From positions 24,864,647-24,928,646 of the forward strand of contig NC_054549.1 of NCBI RefSeq assembly GCF_017654505.1: DNA of 64,000 bases, written 5' to 3'. Made by a program: the position numbers and the translations under genes. Positions within the stretch are counted from its first letter, which is position 1; each line of letters starts with the position of its first letter. This stretch comes from Polyodon spathula (lineage: Eukaryota > Chordata > Actinopteri > Acipenseriformes > Polyodontidae). The notes beneath the pieces are model-generated. The model was not told the DNA's origin. It was given only the letters and a program-made list of their open reading frames with translations, and did no database searches. Positions 1 to 11,285 of the stretch are shown here, piece after piece.

Positions 1-248
1 TCTTGACATGTAAACAAAGCTTCAGTATTCTATAAAACGACTATTGCTGTCATTAAAGGAAAGGCATTGGTAACTATATACCTGAAGGTGTCTAATTAGT
101 GGGCTTCTTACAGTGATTCTGACTGCTAGGCCACAGTGCACTTTTTTGATTGGTTGCTAACATTCCCTAGTAAAGGTTAAAAAAAAAAAAAAAAACTGCT
201 GTAACCAGCTGTATTTTTGTAATGCTATATTTGTCTCTTGTCTTGCAG
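1..248 (+). other. GRM7: GRM7 intron (3' end) with splice acceptor
   Basis: Non-coding sequence leading into the exon that starts at 249. It ends in a pyrimidine-rich tract and TTGCAG at 243-248, a good acceptor. An A15-type run lies at 180-195. No other gene is seen. Confidence 0.85.
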
Positions 249-495
249 TTGTACATTCAGACCACCACGCTCACCATATCTATGAGCTTAAGTGCTTCGG
301 TGGCACTAGGGATGCTTTACATGCCAAAAGTATATATCATCATATTCCACCCGGAGCTGAACGTCCAGAAACGCAAGCGCAGCTTCAAAGCCGTGGTGAC
401 GGCTGCAACAATGTCCTCCCGACTGTCGCACAAGACCAGCGACAGGCCGAACGGAGAAGCCAAAACGGAGCTCTTTGAAAGCGTCAATACAAACA
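249..495 (+). CDS. GRM7: Metabotropic glutamate receptor 7, penultimate coding exon (TM7 and proximal C-tail)
   Basis: This exon encodes 82 residues of a group III metabotropic glutamate receptor, a presynaptic Gi/o-coupled class C GPCR. It begins [20 protein letters not shown], the end of the seven-helix domain. The helix-7 segment [16 protein letters not shown] follows, then the cytoplasmic [20 protein letters not shown] region, which in mammalian mGluR7 binds calmodulin and G-beta-gamma and carries the PKC-site serine. The ELNVQ and [18 protein letters not shown] wording matches mGluR7 rather than mGluR4 or mGluR8. The acceptor is TTGCAG at 248 and the donor is GTAAGT at 496. The exon ends one base into a codon (phase 1), which joins exactly to the exon at 21759. 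Compared with mammals, a Cys in TELCE is replaced by Phe (TELFE). The N-terminal ligand-binding exons lie outside the window. Confidence 0.96.
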
Positions 496-553
496 GTAAG
501 TTGTGCAAGTGATGCATGTTAAGCTATGAATGTTATTCTCTCCTCTCCTATCA

Positions 554-976
554 CACTATGTAACACAATTTTTGTTCCTGGATAGTAAGTGTTATTTCCT
601 AATTGCTTATGCCTCAAAAGTATAGAAAATGGTTATTATTCCCCACAAACTTTGCTTTTGTGACCAGGACAGTGATATTTCAAAATATCACTATTTCCAA
701 TGGGAAAATGGGCAAATGTGTGTCTTTTCATTCACATAAAGTCAGAAAAAAACAAAATATGAATCCAAATTAACATGTATTTATACTAAAGTAATACAAA
801 AATGACTACAAAAGATTTAGAAGTGAGTAGTTTTTCGAGATTTACGATTATACTGTAAATACAGTATAATCGTAAATCTCGAAAAACTACTCACTTCTAA
901 ATCTTTTGTAGAAAGATTTTTTTTTTTTTCACTTACTACCCAGGAACAAAAAAAAAAAAAAAATTGTTACACAGTG
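554..976. mobile_element. MITE with ~38-bp terminal inverted repeats
   Basis: The left end (554-591) begins CACTATGTAACA and contains TTGTTCCTGG then TAGTAAGTG. The reverse complement of the right end (930-976) begins CACTGTGTAACA and contains the same blocks; the right arm is longer because of an A-tract. The interior is AT-rich and non-coding with a large palindrome at 806-911. Size (about 420 bp), inverted ends and lack of coding fit a non-autonomous DNA transposon. I cannot name the superfamily, and no clear target duplication is visible. Confidence 0.8.
806..911. repeat. Perfect inverted repeat, 52-bp arms with a 2-bp centre
   Basis: Bases 806-857 are the exact reverse complement of 860-911 (52 of 52 positions by hand comparison), separated only by AA at 858-859. 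The arms contain GTGAGTAGTTTTTCGAGA. It sits inside the MITE and could extrude as a cruciform or fold as a very stable RNA hairpin. Confidence 0.95.
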
Positions 977-3490
977 TTATTAATGGCACTGCATATACAC
1001 TTATCTCCCTTTTTCTATATTCTGTTAGGCAATTTTATATGAGGCATCTTGTCATTTTATTATTCTTAACATTAGATATATTATTTTTTTAACAAACTGG
1101 GATATGCTTAATTTTAACATATATTGAATATGACGAAAGAATTGTGACATTTTATCCTTATATTGCTTCAATATGTACAAAAATGTAAACGAAAAACCTG
1201 AAATAAAATGCCTTTTTTATATAAAAAATACATTTTCTTTTACATTCTTACTATAATGTATATGAAATGACATCACAAAATGAGAAAGGGAATAACAGTA
1301 CACTAAAGGTAAGTTTTATATCATTATCAGATTTTAATTTTTGAAATGGGTGAAATTGTTTTTTAAACTAAAATAAGACAGTAATACATTATATTGGCTT
1401 AATTAAAAACAAAATGATATATAAACAACCATTGTAAAGAAAACAACCACTTAAGACATGTCTGATATTAAGATTTTACATTTAAGTTGTTGAGACGATT
1501 ACATTTTATTTAGAAGTCTATGCAAGGAGAAAGCTTTGTTGTTTTGTTCCAGGATGTTGCTAAAATGTGTTCTACATTGTAAACTGAGTAGGCCATGAAA
1601 ACAAAAGTGAGGCGTTTTACATAGTTCTGCTGTGCTGTTCCATTTCTATCTGCTCATTGACATTTCAAGGCTAAACAGTAAACTTATTCAAAATATCAGG
1701 AGCATCTGAAAAGTGTTTCTTCTTATCTGTCCAAAAATCTATATCTGTGAACAAAAACAGTGACGTTATAATAATGGGACCAGTCATATAAAGATGTGAT
1801 ATCTACAAAAGAGACCAGGTTCTATAGAAAAAGAGGTCAGCCATGTACACAAGTAATGCAACCATAGCTAAAATAAACAGTATGCAATTGGTGGAAATGT
1901 GACAAGATTGTTTAGAGCTGTCCAGAATAATAATTGAAATGGCCCTGGAGAAACTGGCATAGCTGTGGCAACACCATAGATACCCTTACAGTTTCCTCAA
2001 GTATGAGGTAGTCATGGTAGTTTCCTCTATCCTTTATCATAATGTAGCCAAAGTAACTTTAATGACTTAAAATACAGTTGTGTGCACATGTATTAGACCA
2101 CCTCATTGTTTCTGTTTTGATTTGTTGTGCAAATCCCAGTGACTGAAAATCTTGGAAAACTGTCAAAATAGACAAATAAGTGATTGTCCAATTCAATTGA
2201 TGACTTTAACAGGCCACAAATGCAATCAATTAAAAATAAGAGAAAAGGAACACATAACCACAAATGGTAAAATATATTGAGAGTCTAGAAGTTGTTTAAT
2301 ATGTCTAATTAATGCACACATCTCCTCTCTATTGAATATTTAAAACGTATATTTCATTTGTCCTCTGTGTGAGTCAGGATCTGTGTGGTGGTCTTTTTTC
2401 TTTTCCTCTGTCTTTTTGGAGGGTGTTCTTTCCTATCTTGCTGTGTGCTTTTTCTCTTCTTTTCGGTATCAAGGTAAGTATTTGGCCTTTAACCCAATTC
2501 ATTTGATGTTGATGCCACTTTACAGCCACACACTCTGGGTGACCAGGGCCCAAGACTGACCTTCTTCTTCTTTCAGCTCAGAGCCCCCTGCCACTCTGCT
2601 CTAACCTTAATTACATCTGGAAGTTTGGAATGATAAGACACGCTCTTTTCTACCTTGCTTTCATTACAAACAAAGTGATTCCATTTCCCTGCCTCTGTAG
2701 CACCGTTCTACTTGGTCTAATATTGATTGGAATTTAAATCTGTCTGACTTTTAATTGATCTTTAAGCCAAATTTGGCTCAGTATATTGTACATTTTCCAA
2801 CCCATTTTCAAAAGAGAAATTCTGTAAATACATTAAAAACATAAAAAAGAATATAGTTATAAAGATCTATAGTCCATAGTAAAATACATCATTATGGAAA
2901 CAATGTAACAGTAGTCGTGTAGCACTTAAAATTGTATATAATCATTTGTGGCACAACCCTGTAATAGGTCTGGGTATACTTTTAAAGCCCCATTACCAAG
3001 AAAGAAAGTAAAGATTACTGTGCTATCCATTTTATGTTTTCAATAATTTTCATTTTCCATTTTCAATAATTCATATTATTGTTTTATAGATTCAATCAAA
3101 TGTTTGAACAATTGGGAGCATACAACCAAATGTGAATATGGTTCTGAAGGATTAGAAACTCCGGGTCAAAACCACCAGTACTCATAGCAGATCCCTTCTT
3201 TTTTTGGGGAAAATCGCTGGTGCAATACTGATGCTGGTATACAAGTAGCAAACTTTATTATGGTAAAATGTACCAGCCCCAATATTCCACTGGCACTGAC
3301 GTTTACAAGCAGAGATTTTTCAGCCTGACCTTGTACTATTTCCTGAGGGCTGGAGCAGATAATGATGTGAAAAACATTAATGAATTCTGTGATCAAATCA
3401 AGGTTTTCAACCTGCCCATATCTATAACGAAACATGTTTGATGTCCACAAGTTAGAATTCTATTATTATTTTTAGGTTATATTGTTACAG
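977..3490. other. GRM7 last intron, no recognised element
   Basis: AT-rich intronic DNA. The reading frames present are short and match no family I know. I see no clear repeat boundaries, RNA gene or exon. Confidence 0.6.
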
Positions 3491-3499
3491 ATATGTATA

Positions 3500-3594
<95 letters not shown>
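3491..3594. repeat. (AT)n microsatellite
   Basis: About 100 bp of nearly uninterrupted TA dinucleotides, with two TATG interruptions near the start. Tyr-Ile open frames read through it on both strands are artefacts of the repeat. Confidence 0.97.
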
Positions 3595-3596
<2 letters not shown>

Positions 3597-4279
3597 TTCC
3601 CAAAACTTTAAACTGCTGCTGCTTCAAAGCTGTGTGACTGATCAGGTTTTGACTTGGCAGGTAACAAGCTGGATACATTAGCTATCTGATGCTGAAAAAT
3701 TTTTGCTGCTGCGTCCTTGCAGTTGGCACCATGATGCATTTTTCGACAAAACATTTCGAAACCTTCTTCTTGGGAACCGGTGAAGCGATTGATCCGAAAC
3801 TTGGCGTAAATCATCAGCATCCAAACCCACATCAAGTTTGCAAAGCAGAAGTTGCTGTGATAAATTTTAATGTCAAAATGGCTGCCACAAATCTTATCAA
3901 AACGCGCCCCTAAAAACAAACTGCTGCTGTTTGAAAACAGTTTGTCCAACAAACTCCAAACATGGTAGTTATTGTCCCAGTAACAATGGGAAACAAATAT
4001 GTCAAAATGGTTATGTTTTATAAAACAAGATGGCCGCCAGGTGTATGTTTAAGTCTGAAATTTAAAACTGCCTCAGTTGACAAACTTCACAAGCATCATC
4101 CGTTTAGTCATATGTTTAAATTGAAAAATCAGTTTAGCAGATGGGCATTGAAGGTGAGATGGAAACAAATGTCTGACTAAGTTATAAAGAAATAAGCGTA
4201 TATGTGCTTGTAAATGAATTACAAAGGCACAAGGCACAAGTGCATACCAATATCACAAGAAATGTGCCATTTATAAATA
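3595..4279. other. Intronic DNA, no gene recognised
   Basis: Moderately GC-richer than its surroundings, with open frames of 70-115 codons on both strands that match no known protein. Two related short motifs occur: AAAATGGCTGCCA near 3875 and AAGATGGCCGCC near 4028. The second fits the YY1 consensus. It could be the body of an old unclassified transposon. Confidence 0.4.
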
Positions 4280-4560
4280 TACTAGCTGGCCACTGTATTA
4301 CGATGTGCACTTAATATTTGGTTTGGCAGGTGTTTACCCCGATCACAGCCTTCACACAATTGACTCCACAAAGTGCTGGAAATCTCAAAGGATATTTATC
4401 AAGTCAGTCATTAGTATTTTATGCAGCTGCTGGACGTGATGACAAGTTGTTTAATTGAGATCTGGGGATTGTGGCGGCCATGGATGAAGCCTTATGTCTC
4501 TGACATGCTTCTGAAACTATTTGCAACTCTGGTACTGTGCTTTATCCTCTTGAAATTAAC
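4280..4560 (-). mobile_element. Degraded Tc1-like transposon 3' remnant
   Basis: The left edge reads CTGGCCACTGTATTA, resembling the end of a fish Tc1-like family. On the minus strand, near 4470, a frame gives PQSPDLN, part of the Tc1 catalytic block that ends in the third acidic residue. The rest is too decayed to translate. Confidence 0.45.
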
Positions 4561-4658
4561 CATTGCCATGCTTAATTGACTTATGGAATTTGTTTGACCT
4601 TCAAGAGTAATCAAGCGTAAAACCAACAGAACATATCCAGTCAGGTAGACCACGGGGT

Positions 4659-4832
4659 ATCCAATCCTGGTCCTGGAGTGCCGATGTCCATCTTGGCTTG
4701 TGTTCCAACGGTACCTTAAATTACTTAATTTGACCAATGAAGTGCTTATTAGAAGCATAATTGGTCTAACCAAGTAAGGTACAGTTGGAACAAAAACCAG
4801 GAGGGACACTGGACCTCCAGGACCAGGATTAG
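4659..4832. mobile_element. Palindromic (foldback) MITE
   Basis: The left half starts TCCAATCCTGGTCCTGGAG. The right half, reverse-complemented, starts TCTAATCCTGGTCCTGGAG, and both go on through TGTTCCAAC and GTACCTTA. The arms are about 80 bp and imperfect, giving a foldback structure with no coding capacity. This is typical of small non-autonomous DNA transposons. Confidence 0.8.
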
Positions 4833-4904
4833 AGGTAGACAGGTTCTAATAAACTGGCCAGAGAGTGTATTGTAGCGACTCAAGTATTTCATGCACATAT
4901 GGCA

Positions 4905-5035
4905 TTGGATACCATGAAACTGAATTTTGGTGTTTAACCGATGATAATCAACAGAGAAGTGGTTTGTCCCATCCAGTTTCTCAATAAGGACCACGGGGCT
5001 GACCAAGGTGAAGACAATGGCTCCACGATATTAAC
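4905..5035 (-). pseudogene. Ty3/Gypsy reverse transcriptase fragment
   Basis: On the minus strand SPVVLIEKLDGTNHFSVDYH then RLNTK matches the N-terminal RT block of Ty3/Gypsy elements (family pattern SPVVLVxKKDGxxRFCVDYRxLN). Upstream, in another frame, PLSSPWSAP matches the preceding residues, so there is a frameshift near 5010. Only about 45 codons remain. The catalytic YxDD block, RNase H and integrase are absent. Confidence 0.75.
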
Positions 5036-5595
5036 AGTACAAGTACGTCCTCTCTGATTAAGTTAAACTGAACTTAAAACAAACTTTTCTTTCTTTCCTT
5101 CCCTTAACGGCAGCATAAACTATAAGTGAAGAAAAACTAAAATACAGCGAGCAAGCCCAGAAAAGCTCCAGCAGTCCCACTGGATATGAGCAGTCAAAAA
5201 ACACATCCACACCCCTCGAGAAATTCAACTTACTTATACCTAGAACCGCTGCCGGCGGTCATTATGACAGTTACATTTTAAACAACCTCAATATTAAAAT
5301 GAATGGCAAACTATTAGATAAAACTCAAAAGTTTTATTCAAGCACATCATATCAAGCATCTGCACAGCCAAAACACTGTATTTAAATGAACAATATACAT
5401 AAACAGGTTTATTTTGTAACTTGCACATATAACTACAAAAGCATGCCAAAAAATAAAAAAAAAAACTATCATAAAATAAACATTTCAAATATACAAAACT
5501 AAAAACAAAATTAGTTTTCTTTAAAAGTAACATAAAAAAAGAAATAACTAAATTCCCATTGTAATGTGAGTGCGAAACAGACTTCAAATTAACAT

Positions 5596-5904
5596 CTAAA
5601 GTAGCACTTTTCCTGTGCATTTACCACATACTGCTCTTTCACACCGGGCACACATATCATAAGTTTTATTTGCATTGCATTTAGCTATCTGGCATTGTTT
5701 TATCTTGCGTGTGTCACAGGGTGCAGCACTGAATCCAGGTGGAGTTGCATTTGCCTGCTGCTTTGTAGTTTTCTGATGGAAATGTTTCTGCCAAAGCTCT
5801 GTGGCTAGGTTCAAGATGAAATCTCTCATATTGCAATTTTCCCCGGTGCATTCCTTGTACAAAACGTAAGGTCCAGTACATTGTGAAATACAGCAAATGG
5901 CCAC
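5596..5904 (-). pseudogene. piggyBac-type transposase C-terminal fragment
   Basis: A 102-residue frame. Its N-terminal part (GPYVLYKECTGENCNMRDFI then LNLATEL) matches the end of the piggyBac catalytic domain, where the family reads NxYVLYKxxTGxxxxRRDFIxxLAxEL. Its last ~45 residues are Cys-rich, with spacing CxxxxCx8CxxCx4CxxC ending VCGKCTGKVLL, matching the C-terminal zinc-binding domain that recognises transposon ends. The catalytic Asp residues, which lie upstream, are not found. It could be the dead source of piggyBac-type MITEs in this region (14248, 43782, 44279), but the link is unproven. A GCCGGCGGTCATTATGAC-type terminal-looking sequence lies downstream near 5250-5270. Confidence 0.72.
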
Positions 5905-6005
5905 CGGTGGAACTGGACTGAGTACTGACGTGCCACCTAGTCTAAAATTGTGTAATTGTAGAAATCCACAGTCTCCGCTATTTTCTTGTCAATAGTACCA
6001 ATGAT

Positions 6006-6440
6006 GGGGCTCCTGAGTGGCGCATCCAGTAAAGGCGCACTGCCTGGAGTGCAGGATGCACCCTATATCCTGGACATCGTCAGTTCAAGTCCAGGGGGCA
6101 GCACATGGGTAGGCAGGGCTTAGGTTAGCAAGGGTGTCCTCGGCTCACCACGCACCAGCGACCCCTGTAGACTGGCCAGGGGCATGCAGGCCTGCCTGTA
6201 AGTTGCCCAGACCTGCGTCTTTCTCCGACACTGTAGTTTTGAGGTGGCTGCATGGCGGGCCGCAGAGTGAAAAGAAGCAAACAGCTGACGCCGCATGTTT
6301 TGGAAGATGCATGTGTCTTCGTCTCTCCTGAGTCAGAACGGGGGTGGCAATGGTGACCCGGGTTGAAATAAAATAATTGGGCTTTCCACATTGAGGAGAT
6401 AATGAGAAAAAAGAATTGGCAATTCCAAATACAAAAGAAA
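6006..6440 (+). mobile_element. tRNA-derived SINE
   Basis: The head is tRNA-like: GAGTGGCGCATCCAGT resembles an RNA polymerase III A box, and AGTTCAAGTCC at 6082-6092 resembles a B box (consensus GGTTCGANTCC) at the expected distance. A GC-rich body of about 250 bp follows, then AAAATAATTGG and an A-rich tail to about 6440. The body (TGTCCTCGGCTCACC, GCACCAGCGACCCCTGT) is one I associate with SINEs of early ray-finned fish. That attribution is from memory. It sits in sense orientation relative to GRM7. Confidence 0.8.
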
Positions 6441-8850
6441 AAAAAGTCCCAATGGCAACTTATGTATGAAGGGAGCTGAGAGTAATTACATTCTTTCTCG
6501 GCTTGCACTTGTAAACAATTAGTATAGCACAGTCATTGTGTTTCAAAATTGTCCTGGAGTACAGCTGTGGTTGCAAGCTTTGCACAGATGGTGGAAACTC
6601 TCTTCTTACTTTGTTCACTGTTCCAACTGTTTTCCAGCTGTTTTTTTTCTTCAACTATTTTGCTAATCATCATTTTGTATCCTATGTGCCTCTGCTACAG
6701 TACAGCATTGAATGTGGTGTAGCATTTGCATATCGATCAACAAATGAAATACACTGAGAGTGCTATTGCTGTTGTGTTTTGCATACAGCGTGGGACCTGA
6801 GATTTCAGTGAAAACGTTTTGTGCAGACCGTCTTCCTGCAGTGTCAACACCAGGTTTTCCCAAACAGTGCCATCCTTCCCAGTCTCCCGAATGCCTGTCC
6901 ATGCTGACGAGGCAGCTGGAGTCGCTGTCCTTGGTACTGCTGCGGGTGAAGAGATTAGCATGGCTGGCATGCCTGCAGCTGCTGCAGGAGACGGTACAAG
7001 CAAAGCAGCTAGCACTGCAGAAGTCATCTCAGTGGGGGTAGAGATAACAAAAGGCTTGTACATAAAAAATAGAATATTGTAGGTTATATTCAAGATAAAA
7101 AACAATGATAATCCAGGTGCAAATATATTTTATTTGTACAATCCAAGTCTGGTGACAACACGGCAGTAAATAATAACAATGAGAACAGGCAATACAGTGG
7201 CGTGTATTGCACTATTGTAAATCCCTGGGTTGGTCCTTAAATAACATTCCCGTTTCCTAAACACAAACACAAGTCCACAGGGAGTGATTTAGTGCTTGTG
7301 ATGTAAATACAGTTAATTTGTGAAACAAGTACAGTGATGTCTGGATATGTGCTGGCCCGTGGCAACAGCTCCGGATCGTATTCAGCCATCTAATAATAAC
7401 AAAAAGTAATTATTTAGACAGGACAGAACAAAACAAACAAAACACTCACGATTACAATACATGGTCTCCTTCTGGTTCAGCTCTAACCATACAAAGGAAC
7501 AGATCACTACACCCCATTTTGTACCATTAATCATGACGCCTTTATATGTGACAGAGACTGATTCATTCTGTCTCTGTCACATATAGCTATATACATGTAT
7601 TTATCCTTCTCAGATACAAGTGGTTACCTTTCTCATAACACAATTTTTTACAGAGAAAAAACAAATCGTCTGGCCAGGCATATTGCAGCCCATGCTAGAA
7701 TCAGCAAAGTGACATTCTTATTGCATCACTAATGTGTGGTGAGTTCCACGGTATATCGATGTACTACCAAAGGCTTTGTAATACCGAAAACATTTTTGTG
7801 GCTCTAAAGAGCAAAACAATTTTCTCCCAAGTCCCTTTTGGTTTTGTTGTTGGTGTTGTTTTCTTTACTTTCAGTGTGACAAAGAGAGTGAAGACCACAA
7901 GGCTATATGTAATAAAGGCTAAGGGGGAAATAAGTCTCTATCTCCTTTTAATAACGTTCAAGAACCTTAAAACTGGGACCAACCTAACTCCGCCTGGTGG
8001 GTAGTTTATTCCTCCCCTATGCTGCGTCTCCCTCCCATCCCTGGCCTTGGTCATCTTCTCACATCTTCTCAACTCATTATTAGGAAGGTATCTCCTTCAA
8101 AGCTGAAAGGTAAAATTAAGTCCAAGACTGTATTCTATCAATTCTTTTTGAAGTAAAACAATTATACAAATTAATAATGTGGTGATAAAAATGTAGTATT
8201 GTGGGGTTTTTTTTACAACACACTAACAATGGTGTTAGTTATTAACTTTAAATGGACCACATCAATTTTTAATCTCAAACCATCACCCAAGACACCAAAA
8301 ATCCAGGTCAGATTCCTCTCATGGTCATTAATCATTAGCATCTTGTGGGATTTAGAAATAGCAGCCAAGTGAAAGCTTTCAAAGCTCATTCCACTCTGAA
8401 AACATGCAAGGCTAATACTTCTAAAATAAAAGGCAGTTTGCAGTTCTTTTAAATTCAGATAACTTCAGAACTTAGCAGGCATCTGGGGGCCTCTGAGTAG
8501 TAGGTGCTCACAATATCGTACATACTTGATAACCAAACCCCTCATGTCTCTGTCTCTCTGGGAAGAAAGAGAATGTATCTCTTTTCATTTTTGTTTAATG
8601 ATGCAAACTTTCTGAGGTTTTGCTAGTAAACCTTCACAATTTGGCCCCAATATTGGTATTTGTTGTCTTGGTTACAAATTAATCATTGGGCATCAAGAAT
8701 ACTAAAGTGCCCAGGCAGACAGAATAAAGATTTGTTTTTTAAAGGCCATCAGTCTTTTAAAGGCCATCAATCAAGTTTGCAGATCATGAAACCTGTTTTT
8801 TTAAAGAGCATTTACATTCACAGTCCAAAAAATGACATTAAAAACCAAGT
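6441..8850. other. Intronic DNA with one short hairpin; no gene recognised
   Basis: Open frames at 6737-7105 on both strands are Ala/Ser-rich and overlap each other; they match nothing known. A 15-bp-arm inverted repeat (TATATGTGACAGAGA, 7543-7557 against 7571-7585) is the only clear structure. A possible decayed LTR at 7120-7400 cannot be delimited. Confidence 0.4.
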
Positions 8851-9430
8851 TGTAACAGGATGGCTAAGAGATGATGTCCGTAGACCAGAAAGTTGACAGA
8901 CACAGGTATTTGTGGGTGAAAGTGCTGGTGAAAGCGCAAAACTCTGCTCACAGAGCAAAATACAAGGTTGAACAAAAACTAATTTCGAACATAAAACACC
9001 AAACAAATACCATGCTGGACTGCTCAGCATGAGCAATTGCTTTTAATTTCTGTTTCGTTTTAGATTCCCTTTCAGCTCACTCACTCACTCACTCACTCAC
9101 CTTCCTCCTTCCAAACATCCACCCTGACAAGCAAAAGCTGCTGGTTTTTATACTACTGCCCATCTCCAGTTTGGCAATAAATTAATCAACCTGGAGATGG
9201 TCACATTCTGCACAGGGTTTTTAATATCTGCGTGGTCGACGGCAACTCTGTTTATTCATTTGCTGCCAACCACACAGTCTCATGGGCTGTCTGGCTGAGA
9301 CAAGCTGCTAACACTGCCTCTGCCAGACCACACTTAAATTAAACAATAGCCAACTGAAACATCATATTTTAAATAAACACAAACAATATAGATATATTTT
9401 AAATAATAATACAATAGACATATTATAAAG
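8851..9430 (-). mobile_element. LTR of a retrotransposon, minus orientation
   Basis: Read on the minus strand, the segment starts just after a purine run (AGAGGGGGCATGG, a candidate polypurine tract at about 9428-9440). It contains a TATA-like TATAAAAACC near 9150 and ends CCTGTTACA at 8851, so the edges are of the TG...CA type. A GAGT/CACT tetranucleotide run lies at about 9076-9100. Placement next to a GC-rich frame at 9442-9825 suggests it is the 3' LTR. The partner LTR is not found. Confidence 0.55.
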
Positions 9431-9441
9431 CCATGCCCCCT

Positions 9442-9825
9442 CTAATTATGTGTAGGGCTTTTCTTCTGCCCTGCCCCATATCCCCCCTTGTGTGCAGCAC
9501 ACCTGGCCCCAACGGACATCTCCCCCTTAAAGTTCCAAAAGTCCCGGTTATAGTCCCTGCCCAGGAACAGAGGCAACCATGGTTCCATGGGTGGCGGACA
9601 CGGTGGGAGGACCTCCTCCAGTGCGGCCATGCTGACAGCCAACAGGCTGGCTCCTCCAACCAAGGCAATACTGACAGCGGAAATGCTGGATACTCCAGTC
9701 AAGGCAGATCTTGCACCTGTGCGGTGCATTCTGGAAATGGCAGAGGCATGGGCAGCGGTAATGCTGACCTCAGAGTGGGACACTCCGGCAGTGCCAGCGG
9801 CGCTGTGTACCCCGGCAGTGCACAC
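9442..9825 (-). pseudogene. GC-rich, unidentified reading frame next to an LTR
   Basis: An open frame of 127 codons with Ala/Ser/Val-rich internal repetition (SAISRM, SSISAVSIAL, LLAVSMAAL) followed by RDYNRDFWNFKGEMSVGARC and ending at 9442, close to the purine tract and LTR. The base composition is far more GC-rich than the surrounding intron. I infer it is the 3' part of a retroelement ORF, but no gag, protease, RT or integrase motif is visible. The opposite strand is also open, so coding direction is uncertain. Confidence 0.3.
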
Positions 9826-10483
9826 TTTGAACAGTCTTGGCCATAAAAGCTTGTAGCTCTTTCAAAGTTGCCATTGGCCTCTTGGTAGCCTCTTTGATCA
9901 GTCTCCTTCTTGCTCAGTCATCCAGTTTGTAGAGAAGGCCTGATTTAGGCAGGGTCTTGGTGGTGCCATACACTTTCCACTTCTTAATAATCATCTTGAC
10001 CATGCTCCAAGGGATATTCAAGGCCTTTGATATTTTTTTATACCCATACACTGATCTGTGCCTTTCAACAACTTTGTCCCGAGGTTCTTTTCAAAGCGCC
10101 TTGGTGCTCATGGTTGAGTCTTTGCTTTGAAATGCAGAGGGAACCTACAGGAACTGTTGAATTTATCCTCAAATAATGTGAATCACTACAATTTAACACA
10201 GGTGGGGGCCACTTAACTTGGTGTGTGATTTTGAAGATGATTGGTTACACCTGAGCTAATTTAGGATTACTATTACAATGGGGGGTGGACACTTATCCAA
10301 CCAAGATAGTTCAGTTTTTATTTTTAATTATTTTTTTACAAATTTCTAGAATATTTTTTTCACTTGGAAGTTGTGGGGTAGGATGTGTAGATACATTTAA
10401 AAAGAAAATGCATTTTAATTCCAGACTATAAAGCAACAAAAGGTGAAAAATTTGAAAGGGGGTGTAGACTTTGTATATGGATA
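9818..10483 (-). mobile_element. Truncated Tc1 transposon (5' half, minus strand)
   Basis: Nearly colinear with 54490-55158, the 5' half of the complete minus-strand Tc1 at 53566. Both share TGCACACTTTGA, CAGTCTTGGCCATAAAA, CATGCTCCAAGGGATATTCA and the terminal GGTGTAGACTTT. It contains the 5' UTR and the N-terminal helix-turn-helix part of the transposase, broken by frameshifts. The catalytic half is missing where it meets the GC-rich frame at about 9818. Confidence 0.85.
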
Positions 10484-11119
10484 TTCATTATTCGTGAATT
10501 CAGTGCATTCTGCGTTAAATAATAGTTCATAGCTCCTACATACAAACTTGCAAAGCAATGCAATTTCACCACATGAAGGTTGTCATGCTATGGAGTAAAT
10601 TAAGTCATGTCTTATTGATTTGTGAGCTATTCATCATTAGGAAACGATCTTTACATTTACACAAACAATGCAATTCCTATGCACCGATAGTGTCTGTCCG
10701 TCTGTCTGTCACGCTGTCTATGCCGGACACGATAACTGCATTGATTGGTCTTTGCCAAACTCTTAGCCTCCAATGGTCATTTTAGAGTTTCTAACCATGT
10801 TGTTACTGTGAGAGTATTACGCACATGTATTATGGAATATTTAAAAAATGGTGATGAGATCATGCTTCCTTTTGTTCCTTCCATTCCATCAGACTGTAAC
10901 AAAATCATATGCTGTCAGATGCATTTTTACATCTTTGCAAGTATTCTTAATTTAACAGTTATGCCAGTGGAGGCTTAAATAATTCAGAATTGTCATGTAA
11001 ATCTGAAGCTATTTAAAAAAAGCTTTCTGTATTCCCTGTGCGGTAATACTGAGTGCAGTGTCAGTCATTAAAATATGTGTTCCTATTAATTTCATATTTA
11101 AATAATATGAAGCAAATGT

Positions 11120-11285
11120 CCCTTCACCACCCTTATTAATATTCAGTTGTAATTAACATGAATTAGTTCATCATGTGCAAACCCTTATCTGTGACCCTTT
11201 GCGTTCATATGCAAAGACTAATTAAGCTGATTAAGGGCAAATTAATGTAATCAACAAATTAATATGTATAATTAATATTTTAGTT
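11120..11285. promoter_or_regulatory. Candidate conserved enhancer-like block (POU/homeodomain sites)
   Basis: A dense cluster of TAATTA/ATTAAT cores flanks a POU octamer-like ATGCAAAG (11209-11216) embedded in TTCATATGCAAAGACTAATT. Such composition is typical of developmental enhancers in introns of neuronal genes. This is inference from motif density only; conservation was not tested. Confidence 0.3.

Noticed and set aside
3472..3681. Tyr-Ile-repeat open frames on both strands
   Set aside because: Produced by the (AT)n microsatellite; the same happens at 27520-27853 and 45644-45924.
6737..7105. Ala/Pro-rich frames on both strands as a gene
   Set aside because: Both strands open over the same GC-richer patch and neither resembles a known family.
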